Positions 9,870 through 23,020 of a stretch of DNA of 64,000 nucleotides are shown here, in pieces (position 1 is the stretch's first letter; every line of letters begins with the position of its first letter). The notes under the pieces were generated by a model. It had not been told where the DNA came from, did no database searches, and saw only the letters and a list, made by a program, of their open reading frames with translations. The position numbers and the translations under genes were made by a program. Origin of the DNA: Pleodorina starrii (lineage: Eukaryota > Chlorophyta > Chlorophyceae > Chlamydomonadales > Volvocaceae); assembly GCA_030267565.1 (NCBI GenBank), contig BRXU01000011.1, forward strand, positions 858,501-922,500, read 5' to 3'.

Positions 9870-11785
9870 ATGCGCTTGCTGAACTTCTCAGCCGTCTCCC
9901 TTGCCGTAGATTTTCCATACCCCCAGTGGTGAGTGGGGATATTGGTGGCACAGAAGGCATTCATTGCTGTGGCGGAGGCCCCTCGCAGATTTGGTTGCAT
10001 GGCGCGAGGCCTGCAGGTGGCGTGAATTGGAGAAGAACGAGGCGCTGCAGCTATACAGCAATTATGGGATAGGAGGAGCGTATGGCCTCATCGGTCTTGT
10101 CGCTTTCGTAAGTCCAGCCAAATCCGCAGGTCATGGTCCGCACCCTACACGTTTCCGCTGGACCAACACGCATTGGTCCTGCAGGTACAACTCCTCCGAC
10201 TTCAACTTCGGGTGCCGGAGTATGGGTGGACCACGCAAAAGGTCTTCCACCTTCTCAACTGCTTGGTCTCGGTCCTTCGATGCTCGGTGTTCTTCTTCCG
10301 GCCGGCACTCGAGGGGCTCCACCCCGTGGTCACGAAACTAATGCTTTTGGACTTGCCCGGTAGGGCTGGGGAGGGGCCGTCAAACCACCGGGGTCGTAGA
10401 GGGCCCTCTCCCTCAAGCGAGCGGAATCCGTTCTTCTGTTACGAAAGACCCCTCCCCACCTCGCCTCTGCTCACCCCGGCAGGTCTGCTGTTCTTCACCA
10501 CCTACACGCTGCTGGTGCTGTTCTGGGCGGAGATCTATCAGCAGGCCCGCAACCTGCCGGCAGCGGCGCTCCGACCCACATTCCTGATCATCAACGTCAT
10601 CGTGTACGCCGTGCTGGTGCGTTGGGGGGAGGGGTGGGGTTATCCACGGGCTCCGGCCTATCCGTGGAAAATCCCCCGCCCGCCCGCGCGATGCGCGCCC
10701 CGCCACGGGCAGTGCCTCTTCCCTCCCGCCCCGCCCCCCCGCCCCCGTCCTCCCCCCCAACACACACACGGGGTCATCTCGGGGTCTCGAGCTCCCGGGG
10801 GGCAAAGCGCCACCCGGGCGCCATCCGGGAGCATGGGTTGGCCAGTGGTCGCCCCAGCCACCGCCAGCGCAGCCCTGGCGCAGCGCGGGGACGACCCATT
10901 CCGCCCTGGCCTTGCCTTCCGAGCTCCCACCGCGACACTGGGTGGAGTGTGGCGGTGGAGGGAGGGGCGCGGGGGGAAACGCCCGCTTACCTTACCGCTG
11001 GAAACACACCGTCCGCGCCCTCGCCCCCGTCGCCCTCGGCCCTCAGGCCGGCCTGTGGGCCCTGACGACGTTTGGCAAGACGAGCGACGTGCAGGAGCTG
11101 GCCTACACCATTTCCAACCTGTGGCTGGCGGCGGTGTTCCTGGCGGCGGCGGCGGGCTTCCTGCTGTACGGCGGGCGGCTGTTTGTGATGCTGCAGCGCT
11201 TCCCGATCGAGTCGCGCGGCCGGCGCAAGAAGCTGCGGGAGGTGGGGCTGGTCACCTCCATCTGCGCCGGGTGCTTCACCTTCAGGTGCGCAGCGGTGGG
11301 GTGGGGCGCGGCGGACGGTCGGATGGACGGACGGAGCGGAGTATCGGGTTCGGTGCTGTGTGTGGCGAGAGCAGGGGGGCGAGCAGGGGGACCTACGCCA
11401 TTACTTGACGTCCACCGGCTCCGGCCTAATTGTAGATAAAAACCCTAAGCCCTCTCCCCTCACCCTAAGCCCTCTCCCCTCCCTGGCCCACGCCTTGTAA
11501 CTGCGTTGCAATCCCTCGTCCCGGGCCGTTTTAATTATCCCCTCCCCCCTCCCCCTCTCCCCTCACCCTCTCCCCCTCCCCCTCTCCCCACGCAGGGCGG
11601 TGATGATCGCCACCAGCGCCGCCGACCGCAACGACCTGGAGGTTGACATGTTGGGTCACCCACTGCTGAACATCGCCTACTACTCGCTGGCGGAGATCAT
11701 CCCGTCAGCCTGCGTGCTCTACATCCTGCGCAAGCTGCCGCCCAAGAGGAACACGCAGGGGTACCAGCAGATACCCTCGCAGTGA
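9870..11785 (+). CDS. TOM1/TOM3/THH1-domain multi-pass membrane protein
   Basis: Six exons: 9870-9928, 10017-10107, 10185-10359, 10483-10616, 11047-11285 and 11596-11785. They total 295 residues, close to the 291 of Arabidopsis TOM1. Diagnostic stretches are LRVPEYGWTTQKVFHL, LLFFTTYTLLVLFWAEIY, GFLLYGGRLFVMLQRFPIES followed by GRRKKL, and near the C-terminus SLAEIIPSACVLYILRKLPP. Hydrophobic segments alternate as in the predicted seven-helix family. Exon 1 is small; its split TGG codon restores a WW pair that matches the plant protein, which is why I chose the ATG at 9870. This is an endogenous host gene: in land plants the family resides in the vacuolar membrane and is known because tobamoviruses need it. 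Its normal job in algae is unknown. Confidence 0.92.
11430..11594 (+). repeat. Pyrimidine-rich tandem repeats in last intron of TOM1-like gene
   Basis: Repeats of the type CCCTAAGCCCTCTCCCCT followed by CCTCTCCCC tracts lead into the splice acceptor at 11595. Simple-sequence expansion of the polypyrimidine tract is the likely origin. Confidence 0.7.
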
Positions 11786-14014
11786 AAGAAGGGGGAGGGA
11801 GGGAGGGAGGGGGGCGGGAGGAGGATTGGGTTAGGGGAGAGGAGTCGCGGCCTCAAGCAAGTAATAGGTACTACAGGGGGGGAGAGAGGACAGCCGGAAG
11901 CAGAACAGCGGGGCGAGGACGCAGGTCTTGTCTCCCTCGCGGATGCGGCACCATCACCAGCGGTCCCTCCCTTGACTTTTGTGTAGCGGAGGGCTGGGAG
12001 GGCGGGGGAAGGGGGAAGGGGTGGGCGTTCCCGCTCAGGGGAGCTGTGTCGCAGGAGGGAGGGCGAGGATGCGGTTCGCAGTGGGGCTGGTCGGCAGAGA
12101 CGCACTTCGCGGGGAGGGGGACGCGGTTGCGGGCTGTGGGTAGGAAGGTGGGTCGTGTGCGTTCGTTTCTCTGCGCTGACCCGTCCCGTCACTGGCATAT
12201 CTCACTGGCATATCTCACTGGCATATCTCACTGGCCGTCGCTGAGCCGTTCTGGCACGTGCTCGCGCGCGCCGACGAGTGACCTGTCGAGCCGCAGGTGG
12301 CCCGGGGGGCGAGAGCCCGGACGGCTTTGGATGTCAAATGTCTCTTGCATGCAGTCTGGGCTTGCTGTGGCTGCCTTGTTCGTTTCGCCGCCGCTGCGTC
12401 GCTCGTGCCGCTCGTCTCTTTGCGCCTTCCTTTGTTGCATGCTGTCGTGCAAGTAAAGGACCTGGGGCGGGCGGTCGCGCCTTGCGTTTCGAAACGTCGC
12501 CGCTGGGGGACGCAGCAGGAGGGAGCGGGGCGCGCTGCGCTCTTTGCATGGGTGCAGGGGGCAAGGGCGCTGCGCTTCGTCGGGGAATGCGCGAATGGCA
12601 TCGGCGGCGTCCCATCGGCGGCGTCCCGTTGGCCCTGGTCGCGGCGAGAGTCTGGGCTCTGGGGCCGCGTGCTGCTGCCGGGGGTGTCTGGCCGCAGGGC
12701 CGCTGCGTTGCTGCGTTTTCGACGGGTCAGTGGGCCTCTGCTGGGCAGGCCCCTTTGGGGGCGGTGGGGGAGGAGTGGAGGAGCGGTGCTGTCTACGGTT
12801 CAAGGCTACCATGGCTCCATGGGGCATGTCGGTTGCGCAGGTTATGGTGCTGTCCTTTCGTCGTCTAAAGCATTTGGAAAATAATGAAAAATGCACAGCA
12901 TGAAGCCGGCTCTCAGAATGGGAGGAAGAGAGGTCGTCGCGGGCGCGGGCAGTGTGAGGCGGTTGGATGGCCGGTCCCGTTTCTTCTTCCTTCCTTCCTT
13001 CGGGGTCTTCGGGTGGAGGACATGAAACCGCGTCCTCGCCACAACAAATGCATGGACGGATGGGAGGTTGGGTTGGCTTTGTGCCGCGGGCCGCCGGCAC
13101 GTCAGAAAACAGACTGCGCGACGCTGACGCGGCCGTCGCGGGCCGGCGGGGCCGTGGGCAGGTGGCGAGTGCTTCTGACGCGCAAGCGGCATGAGAGTTG
13201 CTGACCCGGTTTTTCTCGTTGCTGACAACATTTTCTCTTTGGGGGGAGGCTCGCCCGACTTGGTACACCACTGGCCGCAGCCGGTGGATCGCTGGGTGGG
13301 TCAACCCCTCGAGCTGAGCTGGGGAGCTCTGCTGAGGATTGCTGGTGGTGGTGGTGTGGGGATTGAAGCCAGAGATCGGCTGCTTTGGCGGCGCCGCATG
13401 TCATCGGCGCTTGGCAGCCGCGCGAGTTGGTTTGTTGCGTGTTGCTTCCATGACACCCTTGCGGCGAATGACGCTGGCAGGGATGGGCCACGATGCTGGT
13501 CACACTCTGTGTAAGGTGCGGTTGGAGAGAAGTGGGGCTGGGATTGACGGCCCCGCGAACACGGCAGGGGGTAGTGGGTGACGCCGCTGTGCTGCGGCTT
13601 TTCGTAACTTGGGCACTGCGGAACTGTGTGAGGTAAGTAGTAGCGCAGACGATGACGCCTCTGCATGAAATCCTGCTAAGGTAATGACTGTCCAGCCTGG
13701 CGGAACCCAAGGGTGGCGCCGTTTCCAATGTGCAACACCCTTCTTTTGTGTACGACGCATTCGACAGACGTTTTACCAAAGCGAACCCACATCCACACAA
13801 TGTGTGATGCCGCTGGCTTTCACTCTTGTTTGACCGCGTCCGCAAGAGGGATGACTGACCGGCATAGCTAGCCTGATGCTGACCGGCATAGCTAGCCTTC
13901 CACAAGCCATGCGGGCATACCAACTGTATCTGGATAGGGCTCCTATATAGACTCATGCCCAGCACTGTTTCGAATACAACTGTGAACCCAGCACCAGAGA
14001 ATGGGGCCTCACGA
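11786..14014. other. Intergenic region between TOM1-like gene and CEP19
   Basis: Contains the TOM1-like 3' UTR and the CEP19 promoter. I see no gene. Two short tandem repeats stand out: three 13-bp units (ACTGGCATATCTC) at 12191-12229, and a 19-bp sequence repeated with 24-bp spacing at 13856-13898 that includes CATAGCTAGCCT. Confidence 0.6.
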
Positions 14015-17000
14015 ATGGAAGGAGCCGCGGAGTGTGACGGCACCTATAGGGCGAAGCGATACGCACTGAAATACCAGCCTCCATGCGTCTTTCTGGAGTA
14101 TGAAGACACAACCAAGAGGCGGAGAGTCAGGGCGGTGAGACAGGAATAGGGCGACCCAACAATGGTTACGACCTCTTCACGAAGCTTCGCTGACTCAGTG
14201 ACTTCTCCCGTGATTTTACTCTTAGGTTAAGCTTGATGGAGTAAAGCCTAATGTAGACGTGGACCGCCTCACGCGGAAGGTGGGGCGCAGTGAAAGGCGA
14301 TGGCCTCGGAGGGTTTGGGCGGCCGGTCGCACTCACAAGTCGCTCTTTATACAGGTTATTAGGAGCTTCCCGCGAAGGCTCGATCCAAACTCTGTAAAGT
14401 ATGACCAGGTGGGGAACGACCCGGAAATGTTGGATGGGCCCGTAGACATACTAGCCACGGTAGCATATTGCCTCCCGGTCGAGTATAGTAGTTAGCTTTT
14501 ATCGGACTCCGCGTTAAGTGGCCAGCTTAGTCGTGACGTTTCCTGGTACAAATGGCTTTTCCGGCGCTCATCGGGCTGAGCAAGGTTTCTTGCCTGTAGT
14601 GATGTTAGGTGCATAGTATTGGTGAGGGGGCAGTGTAGGGGTGCGTTGGTTTGGGCAGAGGCTTGCAATCCGGCCGCACGCCAGTCGAGGCGAGGGACCC
14701 GTCGACACGACAGGCCCACCACCCTGCTTTCCATGGCATATTCCAGCAGGGAAGAACTGCATGACCGAAAGGAAAAGACTGCAACCTTCCTCGCCCAACT
14801 CTCCCACAGGTTCGCCGACTAGTCGTCTCCCTCGTCGACTTCCTAAACGGGAGCGGGACGAATGGCACGGACGGCGTCGCCTCCGCTGCCGCCGGCGCGG
14901 CCCCCGGCCGCAATGGAACCACGCCCCACGTACCCTCACGCCTGGGCCCCGGCGGCGGCGCTGGCGCCAGAGCCCCCGGCCGCCTCTCGAACCTTCCCGC
15001 CAACGGAAGCCACGAAGGCGGCGCCAATGGCCTCAACGGCAGCAGTGTCGCATCGCCGATGCCATCGGCGTCGCCACGGGGGGCAGACCCACGCATAGGG
15101 CCCGCGGCGCGTGTGGCCATGGCAGGACGAACGGCCAACTACCGGGGCAGCGTCGAATCGACCATGAGCCGCTTCTCCACCAGCACCGCCAGCGCCAGCG
15201 GCAGCGGCAGTAGCAGCGGTGAGGTTACGGAGGAGGAGGAGGCGGGGACGGACGGCGGCGGCGGCATGGGCCGGAGCGCGAGTGAGAGCGGCCTGGCGTC
15301 GGCACTGGATGAGTTGGAGAAGGAGATGGCGGCGGGGCCAGGTACGGCATGTGGACGGACGGATGGCCAACAGGGGGTTTTGGGTTCTGGTGAGAGGGGG
15401 TTAGGATGTGGGGCCGGGCGACGGCGATGGGTGGGGCTTAGAGGGGCCCGTATGCCCCAGGGAGATCTCGACCGCCGGGCAGCGGCACCAAAACTTCCTT
15501 CTGGTTGGTACTTGACAGCTCCTGCCAGCAGCGGCGGTGGCCTGAGCAGCAGCAGTGGAGGCGGCAGCTCAGGTGGCGGATGTAGCAGAGGCGCCTGGCA
15601 GCGGGACCAAAACGTCACCTGCAAAGGGGTGTGTCCCTGAGGTTGACACCTGACGGTTGCCGCAAGCAGCGGCGGTTGCCTGGGCTGCAGCAGTGGAGGC
15701 GGCAGCAGTGGGGGCGGCAGCTTAGGCGGCGGCTGTAGCAGCGAAGGAGGAGGCGGCAGCGGGAAGAGGACGCGGCAGCGGCGCCGGTTGCAGCGGCTGC
15801 GGCGGCGAAAGCGGAGGTAGCGGCAGCAGCAGCTGCGGGACCGCCGGCGGCGGCAGCAGCGCCGGCGGCGGCGGCGACGGGGACGCGGAAGCGGCAGCAG
15901 CAGCGACAAGCCGGAGCCGGGACAAAAGCGGAAGCGTCGACGGTGGCTGGGGCAGGCACAGGCGGCAGCGGCAACGGAAGCGGCGGCGGGAGCTGTATAA
16001 GCGGTGGTGGCGGCGCTCGAGTGAGGCCGCAGCGGCGGTGTTGTGACTGCGAGGACGGCGCGGCACAGAGCCGCGCCAGCGGGGGAAGTTCCGCCCCCGC
16101 GTCCTCCCGTGTCTCCCTGACGAGGCCACGATCCCCAACCTTCACCACACCTCTCCCACGTTTCTCTCGGAACTCCCGCCCCATCCGCCCCCCCCTTCCA
16201 GACCGCCTTCTTCTGTTACTTAACCGTTCACGGGGTCCGGCCTATACGTGGATAACCCCCGCTTCCCTTCCGGCCTACCCATGGATAACCCCCTCCCTGC
16301 CCCCCTGCCCCCCTGCAGGCTCCACTTCGGACCTCTCCATGACGATGCCGACCAACGGCGTCGTCTCCGCGGGGGCTTCTTCCTCCTCCCTGGACACGGA
16401 CTCCCGGGGCTCGTCCTTCTCAGTGCGGGACAGGCCCCTGCCGCCGCTGCCCGCCAAGCTGCCGCCTGTTGGCGCGGCGGCGGCAGGGGCAGGGCCGGGA
16501 GCAGCGGCGGGGGCGGCGGCAGGGGCAGGGGCGGCATCCAAGACCCGCTTCGCGGCTGAGGCGGAGAAGTTGGTGATTGGGTTGGAGGTGACGGATGATC
16601 TGGATCTGAACAAGGTAGGCTGGCGGGGCTTTTTGGGGGGTGGCGCGGTGGGGGAGAGTGGGAGGTGGGACGGGTGCGGCAGGGTGCGTGCCGTGGGTAC
16701 GTGGGCGTGGGGAGGGCCAGCTGGGCAGACATGCGGTGGTGGGGGGAGGTGCCAGGGCAGGGGCAGGGGCCAGAAAGGCAGAGCCATCCAGCATTTCGAG
16801 CGGTGCGGCCCCTGCCCGTCTTCCTGCGGCAACCCGGGATAGGTCCGGCGCCGGCGCCGCCGCCTACTTGCCACTCGTCGCCCCAACCGCCAACGGCATC
16901 AAGCCGCCAACTCCCAACCGCCAAAACCGCCAACAGGTAACGGAAGTTGAGCTCAAGATGGCCAAGCAGGCGATGGAGGCGGACTTTATGAAGAACCAGC

Positions 17001-17573
17001 TGCGGCCGGGGGACCCGGGGTATGTGTACGACAAGCAGGAGGATTTCGGTCCGCCCACGGAGGTTAACGACTGGGACGACAGCGGCGACGAGGAGGAGGA
17101 GGTGGGTTTTGGGGGATGGGGTGAAGTGGGGGAGGACCCGTGGTTCCGGGGCCGGAGTCGGGATGGGGCGAAGAAGCGCCGCCGTGGGTGCGGTGAGAGC
17201 GCGGTGTTCAGCGGGTGGAAGGAAGGGCGTGTGTGTGTGTGCGGGGGGTGGTGCTGGGCCCGGGTGGGCGCGATAGATCCCTCCCCCAGGTACCGTACAC
17301 CTGCATACACACACAAAGAGATGTCCACGCTTCCTTCAACCCCCCGCGTCCCCTGACGCGCTAAGCCCCAGGCTGCCCAATTGCCCAATCGCCGCCCGCC
17401 CCTCCCCGCAGCCCTCGGAGGAGCCGGAGGTGGATTGGGCGGACATACACGCCACCGTGTCCAAACCCAAGGGGGCCGTCACCTCGGTCCAGGTGCGCGC
17501 GGGGATGTCCTCGGGCAGCGACAACGGCAGCAAGAACGGACAGAGCCCCTACAACAGCAACGACTGGCCGTGA
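14015..17573 (+). CDS. CEP19: CEP19-like ciliary-base protein with long disordered insertion
   Basis: Seven exons: 14015-14134, 14226-14279, 14355-14408, 14810-15341, 16319-16614, 16937-17101 and 17412-17573 (460 residues). The N-terminal AKRYALKYQPPCVFLEYED, then RRRVRAV, matches the CEP19 opening. The C-terminal LRPGDPGYVYDKQEDFGPP, then NDWDDS, matches the DDPNFVYD...GWD end of human CEP19. Between them, residues of about 80-340 are Gly/Ala/Ser-rich and probably disordered; human CEP19 is only 163 residues. In animals and algae CEP19 sits at the mother centriole/basal body, where it binds RABL2 and promotes entry of intraflagellar transport trains. Its presence indicates that the organism makes cilia. 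The start is the ATG at 14015; an in-frame ATG at 13955 is possible but lacks family similarity. Confidence 0.88.
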
Positions 17574-20343
17574 GCGGGCGGGGCGAGGGGCGAGGGTAGC
17601 GGGCGCGGTGGTGGCTGGGGGGGTCCGCAGATGCGCGTGTCCGCCGACAGCTTGACGCCGCGTCCCGCGACGCCTCGCGGCGCTGCGCTGCGGGGCTGGC
17701 CGCGCTTGAGACGCGGAGCGCGAGTTCGGGACCGCGTGTGTAGCTCGACCGCCCGGCTGAGTGGCAGCGGGTTTCGGAGCATCGCAGCGGTCGCAACGCC
17801 GTGGCGGCCGTGGCTGCTGCAGGGGCCGGATGGATATTGACGCATGTCCTGCGGCCCTTTTATCTTATCTTATCAATGTTCATCCGAAAAGTACGTAAGA
17901 GAGAGTAACGTAATGAATCAGCGATGGGACATGGGAGGGACGGACTGGGGTCAGGAACGCTGGCGCCTCGCGACGGAGGGTTCTGGACCTCAGATGCGGT
18001 GCCTGCCTGGTTGTGGTGAGAGCGGCGATCCACGATGCGCGCGTGTATGTGTGCGTGTATGCGTGCGTGTGTGTGTGCACAGATGGGACCTCTTGCCATT
18101 GCAACCGTTGACCTACCGTAGGTGCACGGCGTTTGGCGCACGGCGTTTATGCGGTGCCGCCTGCTCGATGCGGAGCACTTTACACAAGATGACCAAAAGA
18201 ACACGGGGGGAAACGAAACATGGGAGGCGAGACCATTGGGGGGGGCTGTACGGCTCGGAGGGGGCCGCCGCTGCGGCGGTCCTCCCGCTGCAGGCCCCGG
18301 CCGAGCCTCACAGTGTTACGGAACTGACGTACATACCGTACATAACACGCATCATACCCATCGGCACGGAGCTTGGAGGAAGGGCAGCGCGACGGGAGGC
18401 GCGCGTGCCGGCTTGGCGGGTACGATTTGGTTCAAAGCGGGGGTCGGGCGGGGCGGGGCCGGGAGCAGGGGCGGAGTCCTGATGCACCCGTATGCTTGGG
18501 GGCAGGTGTGCGAGTGGTCGAGCTGCGGACGACGACGGGGGACCCGACGGCGTCGGGAGGGGAGGGGAGGGGAGGGGTGGCGGCGAGGGGCCTCCTGTCG
18601 TGCGGGAGTGCGAAGCCGCTAAGAGCAGTGGCCGCCGCTGCGTGGTGGTGATGGTGGGCGTGGTGGGCGTGGGGGCGGGGCTGTCTGGTGCCGGTACTCC
18701 GCATACGTTTTCAATGCTCCTGGGATATTATAGATGTGCATGATGCGCTGTGGGTGACTTTTCTTTATCCGGTGCTGCCGGACCAGGGCGTTTCTCGGGG
18801 TGTGAGTGCGTGTTTGCGTGTGCGTGTGTTGTGTGTGTGTGTGTCTCAGGCGGCGCGGGGGGGGCTGTGGCTGAGCTGGCCGTTGCGCACTTCCGGGCCA
18901 AGCGGCCGTTGTGCGCGCAGAGGCACTGGCCCTATGATCGATGGCTTTGCAAACAGATTTGAGGAGGCTTGGCGTTCCCAACGTCCAACATCAGCTTTGG
19001 GGGGGGGGAGGTTGAGGATGGCTGGATGCCGTCGTGCTCGACGGCGCAGTCGGATATGTGCATCCGGGCGGCGCGCATGTTCTTTTCCTTCTTTCTCTTT
19101 CTTTTTTCTTTCTATCCGGTTCCATCCGGTTATGATTGGTGTGATTTTCGGTGCCGCCGCGGCAGCAGACCCAATGGCGCCGGGTTTACGGTAGAGAACG
19201 GCTGTTTTGTTTTCATGAGCGTGTCGTGGGGGAGGTGTCGTGGGGGAGGTTTCCGTTCCAAGACGTGGAGTGTGCGACCTTCGCCACAGGCGCCTGGCCG
19301 ACATTGGCGAATCGCTGGGGGGGGCGGCATACGGTACGCCGCGCGCGAGATCCACTCGACGAACCCACGGAGTGTAATACCCTGCTCCCCTCGGGGCTGC
19401 CGAAGCCACGTCGTGGACCGCTGAGGGCAGCCGCATACGTCCCAAGAAGAGCGCTCTGCTTAGCCGCAGGAGAAGCGCGCCATGTGCCGCAATGTCCGCT
19501 TCCGCCAGAAGCCCCACGCCAGTACGGCACCCGCTGGCACGCTCGGGGGGGTATCCTCCTGCCAACGAGAAACTTCACAACAAGCAAGACAGCAATATCA
19601 AAACGCAGGGCGCCGCCCGGATGTACCTTCGCGACCCCACTGACGGCTTCAGCCCATCTGACCCATGGGTCACCTACGGCCCCGTGCCACCTTCGCGCTC
19701 TCCCAACTCCCCGATGCGTCGCTCTTCCGCGCTGTCCTTGGCACACCAACATGACACTGTTCCGTGCTTCGCGAAATCCTGCGCATTCTTCACGCCTGCT
19801 GCGACACTGCACACATACACACACACGCGCGCGCGCGCGTGGGCTTTACCTCTTATGTCGCAACTGCAACACGTATACACACACACACTCGAGGGGCCCC
19901 CGCTACACCACTGCTGCTGTAGCTGCAGCCACTGCTGCTGCCGCGACGATGCATGCTGCCGCACACACACACCTGCGCCGCTGCAGCAGCAAGCCAACAC
20001 TAGTCGCACCACGAGCCGCAAACGGGCACACGTCCCGCACCCCGCATCCTCATGTTCCGGTCAGCCCCCAACCCAACCCCGCCCTGCCCTACCCACAACC
20101 CCGCCCCGTCAAAAGCCCGAGCAATCCGCCTGGCAGTCCCAATCAACTCCTCCCCCAAACCGGCCACGCTTATTAGCCTCGCACTGCCCTGCTCGGCCCC
20201 CACCGAATTCCCGCCCCCCGCCATTCCCCAAAGTTTGGTACAACCTCCTGAAAAGCCGACTCCCCCCGCGCCACCATGCGCTTCGCCCTCGTCAGCTGCC
20301 CTCTCCCTCGCTCCGGTCCCAAGCCTCCCTGCACCAAGGGGCC
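17574..20343. other. Convergent intergenic region, CEP19 and DCN1-like 3' ends
   Basis: No gene recognised in 2.8 kb. Both neighbours end towards it, so it holds two 3' UTRs. GT/CA microsatellites occur near 18030-18080, 18800-18845 and 19805-19890, and a G run sits at 19000. Translations of long frames are simple-sequence shadows. Confidence 0.6.
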
Positions 20344-22965
20344 TTATTTCCCGTTCCGCTTCTCCTTCATGTAGTCCACGAACTCGTCGATGAGGTAGGG
20401 CCAGGCGCTGTTCTCGTCAAAGTTGGAGAAGTCAGGCTTGACGGACTGCGTAGTTGAGGGTCGTGAGTTGGGCCGCAAGATGGGTCAAATAGGTAAAGAT
20501 GCGTCGTGAGATTGGCCCGGGCGGGGCGAGACACGCAGTTTGATCCGGCCCGTCACGAGTCAAAGCGGCCTCGCCGGCCTCGCGTGAAGCTGTCCCACCA
20601 CCACCACCACCACCACCACCAGCCCTCTAATCCCGCCACACGGCTCCACCGCACGACTCTTCACACGCGCACGCTCTCACACCCGCCACCGCCAGCCCCG
20701 CCACCGCCAGCCCTCCCACCTTGATAAAGTCAAACAGCTGCAACCAGGTGTCCTTGGAGATGGCCCGGTTGTGGTGCTTGGTGAGGAACTCGCACCAGTC
20801 GTCTATGTGTGGCCAGCGCTGCTCCGGCACTGAGAACAGCAGCTGCCACATGCCCACCGCGGTGTCGAGCTGCACGCACTTCTGGCCCTTCTGCGCTCGC
20901 GCAGGATGAGGGCGGGGAAGGGGAGGGAAGGGAAGGAGAGTCAGGGAGTGATATGCTCCGCGAGACGGGGAGGGGAGGGGAGGAAAGGGAAGGAGGAGCG
21001 CAGCCGAGGGGCAGCGCCGGGACAGCAGCGTCACGACGGCGTCATGGGAGTGCCGGGGAACGGATCGCAGGCGGCGTGCGTCCAGCTCCCTCCCTCCCTC
21101 CCTGCCGCTCGCTCCCACGCCCTTTCACCTGTCACGCGACCCGCCCGCCCGCCCGCCCGCGCCAAAAGGCCAACGTCCCGCTCCCGACCCGACCGGAGTC
21201 GCGCCCACCCACCCACCCACCCACCCACTCGCCTCCCTGGCTGGTCGCTGCAGCCAGTACCGGTCGGTACCAACCGACCCAGCGCAGGTCGCACCCTAAA
21301 ACCCCAAGACCCACCTCCCTGGAGAAGTTGTAGGCAAAGGCGTAGACCTCCCGGAACTTGGCATCCGTCTTGATCTCCGTCCGCAGATCCGGCAGCCTGC
21401 GCTTGAGCTTGTCCACCGAGTCCACCCCCAGCTTCACCAGACCAGAGGTGAACTCGTCCTTCGAGTACTCGCACATCACGGCCGCGTTCTGTCGGGGGGC
21501 GGGGGTCAGGGAGTGATATGCTCCTTTATATAATAAAGAGTCAATGCGGATGTCACTGGGGGGGGGGCGGGGGTATCCAAAAGTGTAGGTCGCGGAGGGG
21601 CCGAGACCCGGCACAACACCGCGCGCAGGGCAGGGAGGTAAGCAGGTTGAGGGCCACGGCAGCCGGCGGTACGGAGGAGGCGACGTTGGAAAACGGAACC
21701 GGCAGGGTGGAAGGCGTGGGTGAGGGGTGGGTGGCACGCGGGTTGGGCCCATGCTGGTACGGCATGTACCCTCCTCCCTGCAGGTGCTGTAGATGGCAAG
21801 GCAAGGTGAGGGAGAGCCAGGCCGCGGGCCTGCAGCCCCACGTTCCGTAGCGCAGCCGCGCCCGTTGCTCTGGCGCCAAGGACCATGCCAGGTGGCCGCG
21901 ACCTGTCTGTGAGGCACTCCTCTACCATCTGCTGTGGCGACGGGCGGCCCCTGCCAGACTGCCAGCCGTCACCCTCCGTCGCCTGAGGTCGACCATGGGC
22001 TCAACCGGAAGCTGCCCGGGAGATCCACTGGCGTCGAGACGGGGTAAAAAGAAGATACCGCAGCGGACGGGGTAACGCCGCCGCATCGATCGAGCGATCA
22101 CGACCGGATTACGAAATGGTCGCGTGTGTCGGTGTCGGTGGCAATGGCAATGGTGGCTGAATATGTGTAGTGTGAAGTTAGTACTGATTGCAGCCACCAG
22201 GCACCAGGATGGGCACTGGGCAGCGCCTGGCCTGATGGCGCGCCACGAGCTGCAGTGCACCGACCCGTGGGTCGCGGCGTCGCGCTGACCCAACGCCAAG
22301 AAGCTGAGAGCTCACAGCCAATCACAATAACGGACGGAGACCGCTGACGCGCGAGGTACCGGAGGTCCGGGCCCGTGACTGGACAAGCCGGCGAGGCATC
22401 CTCGCTCCTTTGTGGGGCCGCGAGAGAGGGGGCCGTGCAGCGGGCCGGGGCAACGTCGCGCGTCCCTTCAGTCCCCCCTTCCGCCGGTTGGCTGGCGCGA
22501 CCCCATCACTGCATTCACTGGCGACTTCCCACCTGTTCTACGGCGGGCGCGTGATGCCCCTCTTGCCGCATCCATCGGCCCGGCCACCCGAAACAACCCG
22601 GCTGGTCCGCTAGCCCGCACGACCGCCGGCTGCCCTGCCCGTGGCCGTCCCCCTTCTCCGCTTCATAATCCGCGCGTGCGCGCCGCGCCCCCCAGCAGGC
22701 CCTTTCCCCAGCAGGCCCTTTCCAGGTTCTCCCCGGCAGCCCCACGCACCATGTAGCAGCTGATGACGAGCACCACCAAGTCGGTTGGGTCCACCTCCAG
22801 GTCCTGGCAGAAGCGCATGATGCCGTCCACCGAGATGTTGTCGTCACCCGGCTCTGCGGCGCACGTTGGTTGGGGTGAAAAGAGGAGGGCCGGGTGGTAA
22901 TTAAAACGGCCCGGGGCCGGGTGGAGACGCGGGCAGGTCGAGGAGGGTTGGCGCGCGGGTGCGTC

Positions 22966-23020
<55 letters not shown>

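Noticed and set aside
11431..11480. Telomere array (AAAACCCTAA-like) in the TOM1-like intron
   Set aside because: Only isolated CCCTAA units within a general CT-rich tract; no tandem TTTTAGGG repeats.
9870..11785. Viral origin of the TOM1-like gene
   Set aside because: The name comes from a host factor used by tobamoviruses; the gene is an ordinary six-exon host gene of the THH1/TOM1/TOM3 family.
19213..19824. 203-codon minus-strand frame in the CEP19/DCN1 intergenic region
   Set aside because: Low-complexity translation, no family resemblance, and no consistent splice partners.
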